A DNA stretch of 64,000 nt, from positions 2,415,372 to 2,479,371 of the forward strand of contig NZ_KI632511.1 in assembly GCF_000504285.1 (NCBI RefSeq), read 5' to 3'. Below the pieces are notes generated by a model that saw nothing but the letters and a program-made list of their open reading frames with translations, was not told the origin of the DNA and did no database searches. The first letter of the stretch is position 1; every line of letters begins with the position of its first letter. The position numbers and the translations under genes were made by a program. This document shows positions 1-8,508 of the stretch, one piece after another. Origin of the DNA: Actinospica robiniae DSM 44927 (GTDB lineage Bacteria > Actinomycetota > Actinomycetes > Streptomycetales > Catenulisporaceae).

Positions 1-948
1 GGCCGGGCCGGTGAAGCTGACCACGACCGAGCGCGAATCGCTCGACCACACCGGCGTCGGCAGCGGGAACAGGCCGGCCCAGCCCGTATCCGGCAGCTCC
101 AGCCGGCGCCGGACCTCGCCGGTGCGCGCGTCGTGCAGGCTCAGCCGGGTGAACCCGCCGTCGTTGGTGACGACCAGCAGGGTCGTGCCGTCCGGCGAGG
201 GGAAGCCGTGGACGTCGTGTTCGGGGTCTGCGACCACCTCGCTCCACGTTCCGGCGGCGAGGTCGTAGCGCAGCACCGCGACGAACTCGCGATCGCGGTC
301 CGAGCTGACCAGGATCGAACGGCCGTCGGGGTCCCAGGCCAGCTGACCGTGCGACGCCGGCTCGGCCACGCCGGTGATCGCGCGCACCCCGTCGGCGGTG
401 GAGACGAACAGCTGCTCGGACATGGGCGCGGAGCCGTCACGGGTGAAGGCGCAGTCCCGGCCGTTCGGCGCGACCACGACCTGCGCGGTCAAACCGCCCT
501 GGTCGAAGACCACGGTCTCGTTGCCGTCGGCGAGCTCGCGCACGACGACGTCGAAGTCCACGCCGTTGCGCCGGTTGGTGCCGTAGACGATCCGACCCGG
601 CACGACGTCGCAGAGGTCGTGGATGAACCGTGGATCGCACACCAGCGGCCCGAGCCCGTCGAGGCCCACCGGCTCGGCCGGCGGCGGATCGAGGCTCAGC
701 AAGGACAGCTGCGCGCGCTCGTCGCCGCCGTCGTCGTGCACGACCACCACGGCCCGCCGGCCGCGCAGGTAGCGGCCGTGGCAGGCGCCGGGCAGAGCGG
801 TGAGCTCGGTGACGGTGCCGTCCGGGCCGAGTTCGACCAGCTGGACGGATCCGGTCGCGTCGGATCCGGCCAGGATGCGGCCGGACTCGTCGATGTCGAA
901 GGCCCGCCAGGTCGGCAGGTCGAGAAGTTCGCGTATACCGAGGGCCAT
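1..948 (-). CDS. S9-family (prolyl oligopeptidase-type) peptidase, N-terminal part
   Basis: The gene starts at ATG 946-948 (complement) and runs off the left edge, leaving 316 codons. The visible part is a beta-propeller-like region: repeated segments such as SHGQLAWDPDGRSILVSSDR and VHGFPSPDGTTLLVVTNDGG have the TolB/WD40-like pattern of a hydrophobic strand, a D-G turn and another strand. In S9 peptidases this propeller gates a C-terminal alpha/beta-hydrolase that would hold the Ser-Asp-His triad, but that part lies outside the window. No signal peptide is visible, so a cytoplasmic peptidase is likely. It lies 36 bp beyond the response regulator on the same strand and may be read through from it. 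A stand-alone propeller protein cannot be excluded. Confidence 0.75.
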   Translation of the reverse strand, partial: MALGIRELLDLPTWRAFDIDESGRILAGSDATGSVQLVELGPDGTVTELTALPGACHGRYLRGRRAVVVVHDDGGDERAQLSLLSLDPPPAEPVGLDGLGPLVCDPRFIHDLCDVVPGRIVYGTNRRNGVDFDVVVRELADGNETVVFDQGGLTAQVVVAPNGRDCAFTRDGSAPMSEQLFVSTADGVRAITGVAEPASHGQLAWDPDGRSILVSSDRDREFVAVLRYDLAAGTWSEVVADPEHDVHGFPSPDGTTLLVVTNDGGFTRLSLHDARTGEVRRRLELPDTGWAGLFPLPTPVWSSDSRSVVVSFTGPA

Positions 949-984
949 GGGCTGATCCTAGAGTCTCAGCGGTCTGCGCAGGCG

Positions 985-1728
985 TCAGTCCTGGGGTTCG
1001 CCGGGGGTGATCAACCCGGATTCGTAGGCTGCGACGACCGCCTGGGCGCGGTCGCGCAGCTGAAGCTTCGCCAGGATCCTGGCGACGTGGGTCTTGACCG
1101 TGGCCTCGCTCAGCACCAGCTGCTCGGCCAGCTCCGCGTTGCTCAGCCCGCGCGCCAGCAGCCGGAAGACCTCGAGCTCACGCGGGGTGAGCGCCGCGAG
1201 TTCGGCCCGGGGCGCGGGGATCGGCCGGGCCTCGGCCGGCCGAGAGGCGAACTTCTGCACCAGCCGGCGGGTGATGGCGGGGGCGAGCAGCGCGTCGCCG
1301 GAACGCACCAGGCGGACCGCGCCGACGAGGTGCTCGGGCGTCACGTCCTTGAGCAGGAATCCGCTGGCCCCGGCCGCGAGCGCGTCGTAGACGTACTCGT
1401 CGAGGTCGAAGGTGGTCAGGATGATGATACGGGGCGGATTCCCCGTGCCGTCGGGCGTCGCGTCGACGGGCTCGGCAGCCCCGGCGAGGATCCGGCGGGT
1501 CGCTTCGAGCCCGTCGAGCTCGGGCATCCGGATGTCCATCAGGACGACGTCCGGCCGGGTGCGCCGGACCGCCTCGATCGCCGCGTGCCCGTCGGCGGCC
1601 TCGCCGACCACCTCGATCCCGTCGGCCGCGAGGATCATCCGGAAGCCGGTGCGCACCAGCTGCTGGTCGTCGGCCACGACCACGCGCACGCGGTCGGTGC
1701 TGGGTGTCTCGGTCATCGTCGGGTTCAC
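985..1728 (-). CDS. NarL/LuxR-family response regulator
   Basis: The protein has 247 residues. An N-terminal receiver domain shows the acidic pair in VVVADDQQLVRTGF, the phosphoacceptor Asp in VVLMDIRMPELDG and the conserved Lys in GFLLKDVTPEHL. A C-terminal LuxR-type HTH follows (LTPRELEVFRLLARGLSNAE, then a SEATVKTHVARILAKL recognition helix). The GTG start overlaps the TGA of the upstream kinase in the string GTGTGA, so the two are translationally coupled; an internal ATG twelve bases in (MTETPSTDR) is an alternative start. With the kinase it forms a two-component system. The divergent ABC exporter is the obvious candidate target, an inference from position. Confidence 0.93.
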   Translation of the reverse strand: MNPTMTETPSTDRVRVVVADDQQLVRTGFRMILAADGIEVVGEAADGHAAIEAVRRTRPDVVLMDIRMPELDGLEATRRILAGAAEPVDATPDGTGNPPRIIILTTFDLDEYVYDALAAGASGFLLKDVTPEHLVGAVRLVRSGDALLAPAITRRLVQKFASRPAEARPIPAPRAELAALTPRELEVFRLLARGLSNAELAEQLVLSEATVKTHVARILAKLQLRDRAQAVVAAYESGLITPGEPQD

Positions 1729-2978
1729 ACCGTGTCCTCGGCAGGAAGCGGAAGCTGCACGCGCACACGATATCCGCCGAGCGCCCGTGGCCCCGCCTCG
1801 ACCGTCCCGCCGTGCACGCCGACCCGCTCCTTCAACCCGATCAGTCCCCTGCCATTGCCGCTCGCCGCGGTCTGGCCGGCCACGCCGCCGCTGTCGTCGA
1901 TCCTGAGCCCGAGTAACGCGGGCGCGTACTCGACGTCGATGTCGATGCTCGCGCCCGAGGCGTGCTTGATCGCGTTGGTCAGGGCCTCCTGCACCACGCG
2001 GTAGGCGGTCAGGTCGATGCCGTGCGGCAGCGGGCGCGGCGTGCCCTGGACCCGGTACTCGATCGGGACGCCGGTGGCCCGGATCCGCTTGATCAGCGCG
2101 CCGATCTGATCCAGCCCTGGTTGCGGGGCCAGCTCGTGGCGGTCTCGCGGGTTCTCTGTGAGCAGGCCCATGACCTGCCGCAGCTCCGTCATGGCGGCGC
2201 GTCCGGCGGCCTCGACCTCGAGCAGCGCGTCGGTGGCCTGCTGCGGACTCATGTCCAGCACCTTGCGCGCCGCGCCCGCCATGACCACCATCACGCTGAC
2301 GTTGTGGGTGACCACGTCGTGCAACTCCCGGGCGATCCGCGCGCGTTCCTCCTCGACCGCGAGACGGATGGCGTCCTGTTGCTCGCGCTCGAGCCGCCGC
2401 TGCTCCTCGGCGACGGTGCCCGTCGCGTCCTTACGCACCTGCAGGCCGTAGAGGTACAGCCCCGCCAGTGCCGGCACCGCCACCGGGAGCACGTAGAGGT
2501 TGTTGCCGGGAACGAGGTTCGCGTAGTCCAAGACGAACAGCTCGACGGCCGCGAACGGTATCAGCCAGTAGGCCAGCTGCCGATAAGGGCTGTACACGGT
2601 GGCTGAGTACGCGCTGATCACCAGGCCGATCGCGATCGTCACCAAGGGCATGGGACAGAGCGGCAGCAACGCCATCATCGCCCACAGCACGGTGAGCGGA
2701 AAGCGCCGGCGGAAGCAGAGCGGGACGAGCAGGGCGAAGGCGAACGTCACCAGCGTGCCCTTGTCCACGTCCATGTTGGCATAGAGACCGCCGAGATGCA
2801 CCTGCGAATAGTTGCGCGCGGCCTTCATAGGCGACGCGAGCAGGAAGGCCAGCACAATATCGAACAGGTACTCACGTATTCCCGGCCGGGGAGCCGGGCC
2901 CTGAGCGCGCAGCAGCCGGCCCAGGCCGCGCGGCTGTTCGGCGGGAGCGGGTCGAGACAACCATTTCACGTCAGCCAT
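1725..2978 (-). CDS. sensor histidine kinase, NarL-type (HisKA_3), partner of the adjacent regulator
   Basis: About 417 residues from ATG 2978 (MADVKWLSRPAPAEQ); the frame stays open further upstream but that part is arginine-rich and not protein-like. An N-terminal block of several hydrophobic segments (FAFALLVPLCFRR, LLPLCPMPLVTIAIGLVISA) forms the membrane sensor. The HisKA_3 dimerisation helix carries the phospho-accepting His in ARIARELHDVVTHNVSVMVV. The HATPase_c domain has the N-box (VVQEALTNAIKHA) and a G-box (GNGRGLIGLKERV). The architecture resembles DesK/LiaS-type kinases that sense envelope or antibiotic stress. A glycine-rich loop that would bind an extracellular ligand is not seen. 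The 221 bp upstream separates it from the ABC operon and must hold divergent promoters. Confidence 0.92.
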   Translation of the reverse strand: MADVKWLSRPAPAEQPRGLGRLLRAQGPAPRPGIREYLFDIVLAFLLASPMKAARNYSQVHLGGLYANMDVDKGTLVTFAFALLVPLCFRRRFPLTVLWAMMALLPLCPMPLVTIAIGLVISAYSATVYSPYRQLAYWLIPFAAVELFVLDYANLVPGNNLYVLPVAVPALAGLYLYGLQVRKDATGTVAEEQRRLEREQQDAIRLAVEEERARIARELHDVVTHNVSVMVVMAGAARKVLDMSPQQATDALLEVEAAGRAAMTELRQVMGLLTENPRDRHELAPQPGLDQIGALIKRIRATGVPIEYRVQGTPRPLPHGIDLTAYRVVQEALTNAIKHASGASIDIDVEYAPALLGLRIDDSGGVAGQTAASGNGRGLIGLKERVGVHGGTVEAGPRALGGYRVRVQLPLPAEDTV

Positions 2979-3199
2979 TGTGACAAGCCGCCGGACCCTG
3001 GTGCATCGGTCTCCCGGATCATCGCGCCCGCGGCCCGGTGTACATCGCGGGGATGACCCGGGCTCGCATGGTCCGGATGCGGTAGCGAGAGTTCGCCCGC
3101 CGGACCGACGATCCGATCCCGCTTCCCGGCATACGCTCGCGCTGCATCGCCGAACACATCTATTCGCAGTCGTATCCATGAGGTTTGAGGAGAAGTCCG

Positions 3200-3895
3200 A
3201 TGCCAGCGCCCGTCATCGAGTTCAAGCAGGTCGTGAAGCGATACGAGGACGGCCCGCCGGCGCTCGGCCCGGTGGAGCTGAGCGTGTATCCGGGAGAGGC
3301 GGTGGCGCTGCTCGGCCCCTCGGGCAGCGGAAAGTCCACGTTCCTCAACCTCGTCGCGGCCCTGGATCGGCCGACGGAGGGTGAGATCACGGTCGACGGG
3401 GTCCGGGTGGACCGGCTGGGCGAGGCGGCAGCGGCGAAGTATCGCAGGGCCCGGATCGGGATGGTGTTCCAGTTCTTCAACCTGATCGACGACCTGTGCG
3501 TGATGGACAACGTCCTGCTGCCCGCACAGCTGGCCGGCCTCAACCGGGCCGAGGCACGGGACCGCGCGTGGACCCTGCTCCAGTCGCTCGGCGTGGACGC
3601 CTACGCCAAGCACTATCCCGGTCGCCTGTCCGGCGGTGAGCGCCAGCGCGTCGCCGTCGCCAGAGCCCTGATCAACCGGCCACCGCTGCTGCTCGCCGAC
3701 GAGCCGACCGGCGCTCTGGACACCGCTTCCCGCGAGGACGTCAAGGAACTGATCAGGGAACTGAACGAGCAGGGCCAGACCATCGTGCTGGTCACCCACG
3801 ACGAGGATCTCGCGACCGGATGCGCCAGCCGCGAGGTTCGGCTGCTCGACGGCTGCGTCGTGTCCGACCAGACCCTGTCGGCGGTGACTCGATGA
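3200..3895 (+). CDS. ABC transporter ATP-binding protein, MacB/LolD type
   Basis: The protein has 231 residues. Walker A is GPSGSGKST at residues 39-47, the Q-loop is in VFQFFNLI, the signature is LSGGERQR, Walker B is LLLADEPTGALD, and the H-loop is in VLVTHDEDLA. The EPTGALD and short size are typical of ATPases paired with FtsX-type permeases. ATG 3200 is chosen because a GAGGAG Shine-Dalgarno lies eight bases upstream; an in-frame codon at 3185 has none. Its stop overlaps the next start in ATGA. It energises the permease encoded downstream and probably exports or extracts a membrane-active compound. It is divergent from the two-component system, a BceRS/BceAB-like arrangement. Confidence 0.95.
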   Translation: MPAPVIEFKQVVKRYEDGPPALGPVELSVYPGEAVALLGPSGSGKSTFLNLVAALDRPTEGEITVDGVRVDRLGEAAAAKYRRARIGMVFQFFNLIDDLCVMDNVLLPAQLAGLNRAEARDRAWTLLQSLGVDAYAKHYPGRLSGGERQRVAVARALINRPPLLLADEPTGALDTASREDVKELIRELNEQGQTIVLVTHDEDLATGCASREVRLLDGCVVSDQTLSAVTR

Positions 3896-6258
3896 GCCCG
3901 CTGCTCAGGAAAGCGGCGCGCGCGGGAGCGAAGCGGCGAAAACTCCAGACGCTGATCCTGGTGCTGGTCACGGCGGGCTCGATGGCCTGCGCCCTGTTGG
4001 CCGCGCAGTTGCTGGCCGGGGTGAACGGACCGTTCGACCAGGCGTTCGCACGGCAGCATGGGAGTGAGCTGACAATTCACTACGACGCGGCGCGGACCAG
4101 CGCCGCCCAGGCCGCCGCGACCGCGCACACGAGCGGCGTCACCGACTCGGCCGGCCCGTTCCCCACAGTGGTGCTCAGCGGCTATACGACCACGCTGAAC
4201 ACCCCCGACCTCGACCTGGCCGACTTTCCGTTGCCGGCCATGCACCTGGTCGGCCGGGCCGAGCCGGGCACCACAGTGGACGCCGTGCAACTGACTGCGG
4301 GCCACTGGCCGAGCGCGGCGAACCAGATCGTCATCGCGGAAGGGTCTTCGCCGCTCGATGGCGCGCCGATGGGTAGCACGCTGACCTTCCCGCACTCCCC
4401 CGGCAGTCCCACGCTCACCATCGTCGGCATCGCCGACTCAGTGAGCCAGACCGCTGACGCCTGGGTGCTGCCGCAGGAGATCTCCACGCTCACTCCGGCG
4501 GGCGCGAAGACCGGATACGAGATGCTCTACCGGTTCACCTCGGCCGACACGGCCTCGCAGATCGCAGCGGATCAGAAGGCTGTGACTACTGGGCTGCCGA
4601 GCGGCGTCGTCACCGACACAGAGTCCTGGCTCACCCTCCAGTCGGCCCGGCAGAGCGGCGGCACGGCGATCATCCCGCCGTTCCTCGCGGCGTTCGGCGT
4701 GCTCGGGGTGATCCTGTCCGTGATCATCCTGGCCAGCGTGATCAACGCGACGATCGCGGCGTCGTCCCGGCGTATCGGCATCCTCAAAGCCCTCGGTTGC
4801 ACCCCGGCCCAGGTGGTCCGGATGAGCGCACTGCAAGCCGCGATCCCGTGCGTGGTCGGGGTGGTCCTGGGCACGGTCGTCGGCACCATCGGCGCCGTGA
4901 GCCTGCTCGGCAACACCGGCGAGGCGCTCGACGTGGGCACGCCGTCGCTGTCCACGCCGATCGAAGTACTCGTGCCGATCGGGGCGCTCGCCCTGGTGGC
5001 GGCAACGGCCATGCTCGCGGCCGGCCGGGCAGGGCGCATGTCCGTGCTCGAAGCCCTGTCCGCCGGGCGTACTCCGTCCGCCGGCCGAGGCCGAGCCGTG
5101 CAGCGGCTGCTGACACGCACCCCGCTGCCGCGCTCGGTCAGCCTGGGCCTGGCCGCTCCCTTCACCCGGCCCGCCCGCGCGCTGGCGCTCACCCTGGCCG
5201 TCGTGTTCGGCGTGATCGCGGCGACGTTCGCGGTGGGCGTGGCGAGCTCGCTCAACCAGGCCACTGCGGACGAGTCGGACAACAAGGGCGGCGTGCTCGT
5301 GTTCATCGATGCGAACAAGGACGGCCCGCCGAGCGCGCAGGACTCCGCCGCGGCGATCAAGGCGATCGAAGCCCAACCGGGCACCGCCGCGTATGCCGCC
5401 ACCGTCAGCTTCCCGATGTCGGTCCAAGGCGTCGGCGAGGACGGCACGGTGACCGAGTTCACCGGCCGGGGCTCGTGGAGCTATCTCCCGATCGTCTCAG
5501 GCCACTGGCTCACTGGTCCGGGCCAGGCCGTGCTGCCCACCCATCTGATGCGCGTGACCGGTCTGCACCTCGGCGACAGCATCACAGTGAGCGAATACGG
5601 CGAGGACTTCCCGCTCACGATCGTGGGCGAGGCGTTCGACACGCACCAGCAGGGCATGGAGGTGCTGGCCGACGCCGACACGTTCGCCGCAGTGCAGCAC
5701 ACTACCCCGCTCGGATCGATCAGTGTGCAGATAAAGCCCGGGGTCGACCAGGGGTCGTACTTGTCGGCGCTGAACCGGGCGCTGGCGCCGTCCAGCTCGG
5801 TCGCCGTGGTCGGAACCTCGGGCGGCGGCAAGCTCAAGCTGATCATGGGCGCGCTGTCGGTGATGATGACCTTGGTCCTGGTGCTGGTCGCGGCTCTCGG
5901 CGTGATCGGCAGCGTGATGCTCGACACGCGCGAACGGGTGCACGACATCGGCGTCTTCAAGGCTGTGGGCATGACTCCGAGACAGACCACGATGATGGTG
6001 CTCACCTCAGTGCTGTCGCTCGGCCTCGTCGCCGGCGCCATCGGAGCTCCCCTCGGCATGGCGCTACACGCCTTCGTGATGCCTCGGATGGGCGACGCCG
6101 TTCAGGCGAACCTCCCCTCGGACGTGCTGAACGTCTACCACCCGGTCGAAGTGGTCTCATTCGCGCTCGGCGGCGTCGCGATCGCCCTGATCGGCGCCCT
6201 CGGCCCGGCCGGCTGGGCCGGCCGGCTCCGCACCGCGGCGGCGCTGCGGACCGAGTAG
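3892..6258 (+). CDS. FtsX-like ABC permease with two FtsX domains
   Basis: About 788 residues from the ATG that overlaps the ATPase stop. The order is an N-terminal membrane segment (LQTLILVLVTAGSMACALL), a large extracytoplasmic domain, an FtsX domain with three or four helices (PPFLAAFGVLGVILSVIILA onward), a second extracytoplasmic region and a second FtsX domain (MGALSVMMTLVLVLVAALGV, then helices to the end). The paired motifs RRIGILKALGCTPAQVV and VHDIGVFKAVGMTPRQTT are the coupling-helix signature of FtsX permeases and show an internal duplication. The permease acts with the preceding ATPase in the cytoplasmic membrane. The substrate is unknown; resistance to a cell-envelope compound is a reasonable guess from the neighbouring two-component system. 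Confidence 0.93.
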   Translation: MSPLLRKAARAGAKRRKLQTLILVLVTAGSMACALLAAQLLAGVNGPFDQAFARQHGSELTIHYDAARTSAAQAAATAHTSGVTDSAGPFPTVVLSGYTTTLNTPDLDLADFPLPAMHLVGRAEPGTTVDAVQLTAGHWPSAANQIVIAEGSSPLDGAPMGSTLTFPHSPGSPTLTIVGIADSVSQTADAWVLPQEISTLTPAGAKTGYEMLYRFTSADTASQIAADQKAVTTGLPSGVVTDTESWLTLQSARQSGGTAIIPPFLAAFGVLGVILSVIILASVINATIAASSRRIGILKALGCTPAQVVRMSALQAAIPCVVGVVLGTVVGTIGAVSLLGNTGEALDVGTPSLSTPIEVLVPIGALALVAATAMLAAGRAGRMSVLEALSAGRTPSAGRGRAVQRLLTRTPLPRSVSLGLAAPFTRPARALALTLAVVFGVIAATFAVGVASSLNQATADESDNKGGVLVFIDANKDGPPSAQDSAAAIKAIEAQPGTAAYAATVSFPMSVQGVGEDGTVTEFTGRGSWSYLPIVSGHWLTGPGQAVLPTHLMRVTGLHLGDSITVSEYGEDFPLTIVGEAFDTHQQGMEVLADADTFAAVQHTTPLGSISVQIKPGVDQGSYLSALNRALAPSSSVAVVGTSGGGKLKLIMGALSVMMTLVLVLVAALGVIGSVMLDTRERVHDIGVFKAVGMTPRQTTMMVLTSVLSLGLVAGAIGAPLGMALHAFVMPRMGDAVQANLPSDVLNVYHPVEVVSFALGGVAIALIGALGPAGWAGRLRTAAALRTE

Positions 6259-6281
6259 GCGGTGCCCGCGGTCACCCGCGG

Positions 6282-6911
6282 TCACCGCGACGTCAGGAGT
6301 TTGATTCCGATCAGGAGCATGGTCGCGGCGATGACGCCGTCCAGCACCCGCCAGGAGCCCGGCCGGGCGAACACCGGCCGGGCCAGCCTGGCGCCGAACC
6401 CCAAGCCGCAGAACCACAGCGTGCTCGCCGCGCCCGCGCCGACCGCGAACATCCAGCGGCCGGTCCCGTAGCCCGCGGAGATCGAGCCGAGCAGCAGCAC
6501 CGTGTCCAGGTAGACGTGCGGGTTGAGCCAGGTCAGACCCATGCAGGTGAGCAGACTGCCACGGCGCGTCGGCCCGCTCGCGCCCGCCTCGGCGGCGACG
6601 AGGACGCCCGGTCGCAGGGCTCTGCGTACCGCGGTGAGCGCGTACCCGATCAGGAAGGCCGCTCCGGCCCAAGCGATCACGGCCAGCGCGGTCGGACTCG
6701 TCCGTACCAGCACGCCCAGCCCGGCCACCCCGCTCACGATCAGGACGAGGTCAGAGGTCACACACACGGTCACGATCGTCGCGACGTGCTCGCGGCGCAG
6801 GCCCTGGCGCAGCACGAAGCTGTTCTGCGCGCCGATCGCGACGATGAGCGACAGACCGGTGCCGAATCCGGCGGCCACGGCGCCGACGTCGAGGTGGGGA
6901 TGAAGAACCAT
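6282..6911 (-). CDS. lysE: LysE/ArgO-family amino-acid exporter
   Basis: The protein has 209 residues and about six membrane helices. The N-terminal IVAIGAQNSFVLRQGLRREH is the LysE/ArgO hallmark, and LTCMGLTWLNPHVYLDTVLL carries the second conserved element with its NPH. The family exports lysine and arginine to relieve intracellular excess. The ATG at 6911 follows TACGTT-N6, the spacing expected for a leaderless transcript. The divergent neighbour encodes a LysG/ArgP regulator, the classic Corynebacterium lysE-lysG layout, so induction by basic amino acids is likely. It converges on the FtsX permease gene with 23 bp between stops. Confidence 0.9.
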   Translation of the reverse strand: MVLHPHLDVGAVAAGFGTGLSLIVAIGAQNSFVLRQGLRREHVATIVTVCVTSDLVLIVSGVAGLGVLVRTSPTALAVIAWAGAAFLIGYALTAVRRALRPGVLVAAEAGASGPTRRGSLLTCMGLTWLNPHVYLDTVLLLGSISAGYGTGRWMFAVGAGAASTLWFCGLGFGARLARPVFARPGSWRVLDGVIAATMLLIGIKLLTSR

Positions 6912-6956
6912 ACCCGGAACGTAACCGGACGCCGGTCCATCAGTACAGCTAATGAT

Positions 6957-6973
6957 TCTTACCTAACATAAGA
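6957..6973. promoter_or_regulatory. probable LysG/ArgP operator between lysE and lysG
   Basis: TCTTA-N7-TAAGA forms a perfect 5-bp dyad in the 91-bp divergent region. It has the T-N11-A layout typical of LysR-family activator sites. It is 46 bp upstream of lysE and 29 bp upstream of lysG. The AT-rich block around it stands out from the GC-rich surroundings. Binding is inferred from position and symmetry. Confidence 0.5.
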
Positions 6974-7002
6974 GCTGCTAACGCTCGGGTAGCATCGTCA
7001 CC

Positions 7003-7920
7003 ATGCTGCCCGAACTTCCCCTCGACCAGATCCGCACCCTGCTCGCCGCCGTCGACGAAGGCACTTTCGACGCCGCTGCCCGAGCTCTCAACGTCACGCC
7101 TTCTGCGGTGAGCCAGCGGGTGAAGGCGCTCGAGCAGCGGATCGGGCGCGTACTGCTCGCGCGCACCAAGCCGCTGACGCTCACGGAGTCCGGCGAAGTG
7201 CTCGTGCGCTACGCGCGGCAGTTCGCCCGCCTCGAGGCCGACGCCGCGGCCGAACTCGGACTCGGACCAGGACTCGCCGGAGAGCCGCAGGCCCCGACGA
7301 CCCTCGCCATCGCCGTGAACGCCGACTCGCTCGCCACCTGGTTCCTGGACGCCCTCGCCCGCGTCCCCGAGTCGCTGCGGGTCGGCTTCGAGCTGCACCG
7401 GGAGGATCAGGAGCACACCGCGGAACTGCTCAGCAGCGGCGGCGTCGCCGCGGCCGTGACCTCCTCGGCCCGTCCGGTCGCCGGCTGCCGCGTACAGCCG
7501 CTCGGCGTGATGACGTACCGTGCCTGCGCCACACCCGAGTTCGCCGAGCACTGGCTGCGCGGCGGCCCGCTCAAGGAGAAGCTGCCGTCGGCACCCGTCG
7601 TCATCTTCGATCGGCACGACCGTCTGCAGGACGACTTCCTTCGCGAGCTGACCGGCGCGTCGTCCCACCCCCACGTAAGACACCTGATCCCGGCGTCGGT
7701 GGCCTACCTGCGGGCCGTCGCCACCGGGCTCGGCTGGGGCATGATCCCCGACGAGCAGGAGGCTCAGCTGCCGCCGGACACGATCGTCGACCTCGCCCCC
7801 GGGCGCGTCGTGCAGGTGCAGCTGTACTGGCAGCAGTGGAAGCTCGACTCCCCCGCCCTCGCCGCACTCACCGAAGCCGTCACCGAGGCCGCGCGCGACT
7901 TGGGGCGACCGTCCCGGTAG
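7003..7920 (+). CDS. lysG: LysG/ArgP-type LysR-family activator
   Basis: The protein has 305 residues. The N-terminal winged HTH (IRTLLAAVDEGTFDAAARAL, then VTPSAVSQRVKALEQRIGRV) closely follows LysG/ArgP, which keep a characteristic leucine-rich LxQLRTLxAVxxxG start. The remainder is a two-lobe LysR effector domain (LAIAVNADSLATWFLDALAR). Family members sense lysine or arginine and activate the divergent exporter. TAGCAT ends seven bases before the ATG, so the mRNA is probably leaderless. It is divergent from lysE, with the TCTTA-N7-TAAGA dyad between them. Confidence 0.9.
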   Translation: MLPELPLDQIRTLLAAVDEGTFDAAARALNVTPSAVSQRVKALEQRIGRVLLARTKPLTLTESGEVLVRYARQFARLEADAAAELGLGPGLAGEPQAPTTLAIAVNADSLATWFLDALARVPESLRVGFELHREDQEHTAELLSSGGVAAAVTSSARPVAGCRVQPLGVMTYRACATPEFAEHWLRGGPLKEKLPSAPVVIFDRHDRLQDDFLRELTGASSHPHVRHLIPASVAYLRAVATGLGWGMIPDEQEAQLPPDTIVDLAPGRVVQVQLYWQQWKLDSPALAALTEAVTEAARDLGRPSR

Positions 7921-7978
7921 ACCCTCGGGCCGACCTCGGGCGGGTAGGGGCACCCACCGGACGTCGTAAGGTGAGCAC

Positions 7979-8452
7979 ATGACCGACCTGACTTCCCCGG
8001 CCCCCGGCGCCGTCGACCCCCTCGCCTTGCTCGCCGTCGCCCGCGAGGAGGCGCGGCTCGGCCTGTCCGAGGGCGGAATCCCCATCGGGGCCGCGCTGTT
8101 CCGGACCGACGGCACCCTGCTCGGCCGCGGCCACAATCGGCGCGTGCAGGACGCCGACCCGTCGGTCCACGGCGAGACCGCCGCGTTCCGCAACGCCGGC
8201 CGGCTGCGCGGCTACCGCGACACCATCATGGTCACGACGCTCTCGCCCTGCTGGTACTGCTCGGGCCTGGTGCGCCAGTTCGGCATCGGCCACGTCGTCA
8301 TCGGCGAGGCGCAGACCTTTTACGGCGGTCACGACTGGCTCGCCGAACACGGCGTCAGCGTGACCGTGCTCGACGACCCGGAGTGCGTGGAGCTGATGCG
8401 CACGTTCATCGCCGAGCGCCCCGAGCTGTGGTACGAGGACATCGGCGAATAG
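7979..8452 (+). CDS. cytosine deaminase of the fungal FCY1 type (CDA fold)
   Basis: The protein has 157 residues. Zinc ligands are His64 in HGETAAF, Cys91 and Cys94 in SPCWYC, with catalytic Glu66. These positions nearly coincide with those of yeast cytosine deaminase. The GIPIGAALF and GRGHNRR segments and the C-terminal AERPELWYEDIGE are also fungal-type, the last matching the yeast C-terminus that caps the active site. It is unlike the larger bacterial CodA amidohydrolase. The expected reaction is cytosine to uracil plus ammonia, a pyrimidine salvage step. TAAGGT-N6-ATG indicates a leaderless transcript of its own. The alternative is another small nucleobase or guanine deaminase. Confidence 0.85.
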   Translation: MTDLTSPAPGAVDPLALLAVAREEARLGLSEGGIPIGAALFRTDGTLLGRGHNRRVQDADPSVHGETAAFRNAGRLRGYRDTIMVTTLSPCWYCSGLVRQFGIGHVVIGEAQTFYGGHDWLAEHGVSVTVLDDPECVELMRTFIAERPELWYEDIGE

Positions 8453-8508
8453 CCGACCGCGCAGGTCGCCGCCACGATTCTGTCGGTGGCCGCGACTAGG
8501 CTGAGATC

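Noticed and set aside
133-2004. A 623-codon open frame on the + strand opposite the peptidase, response regulator and kinase genes
   Set aside because: It is the antisense of three recognisable genes; its protein is Arg/Gly/Val-rich with no domain, typical of the mirror frame in high-GC DNA.
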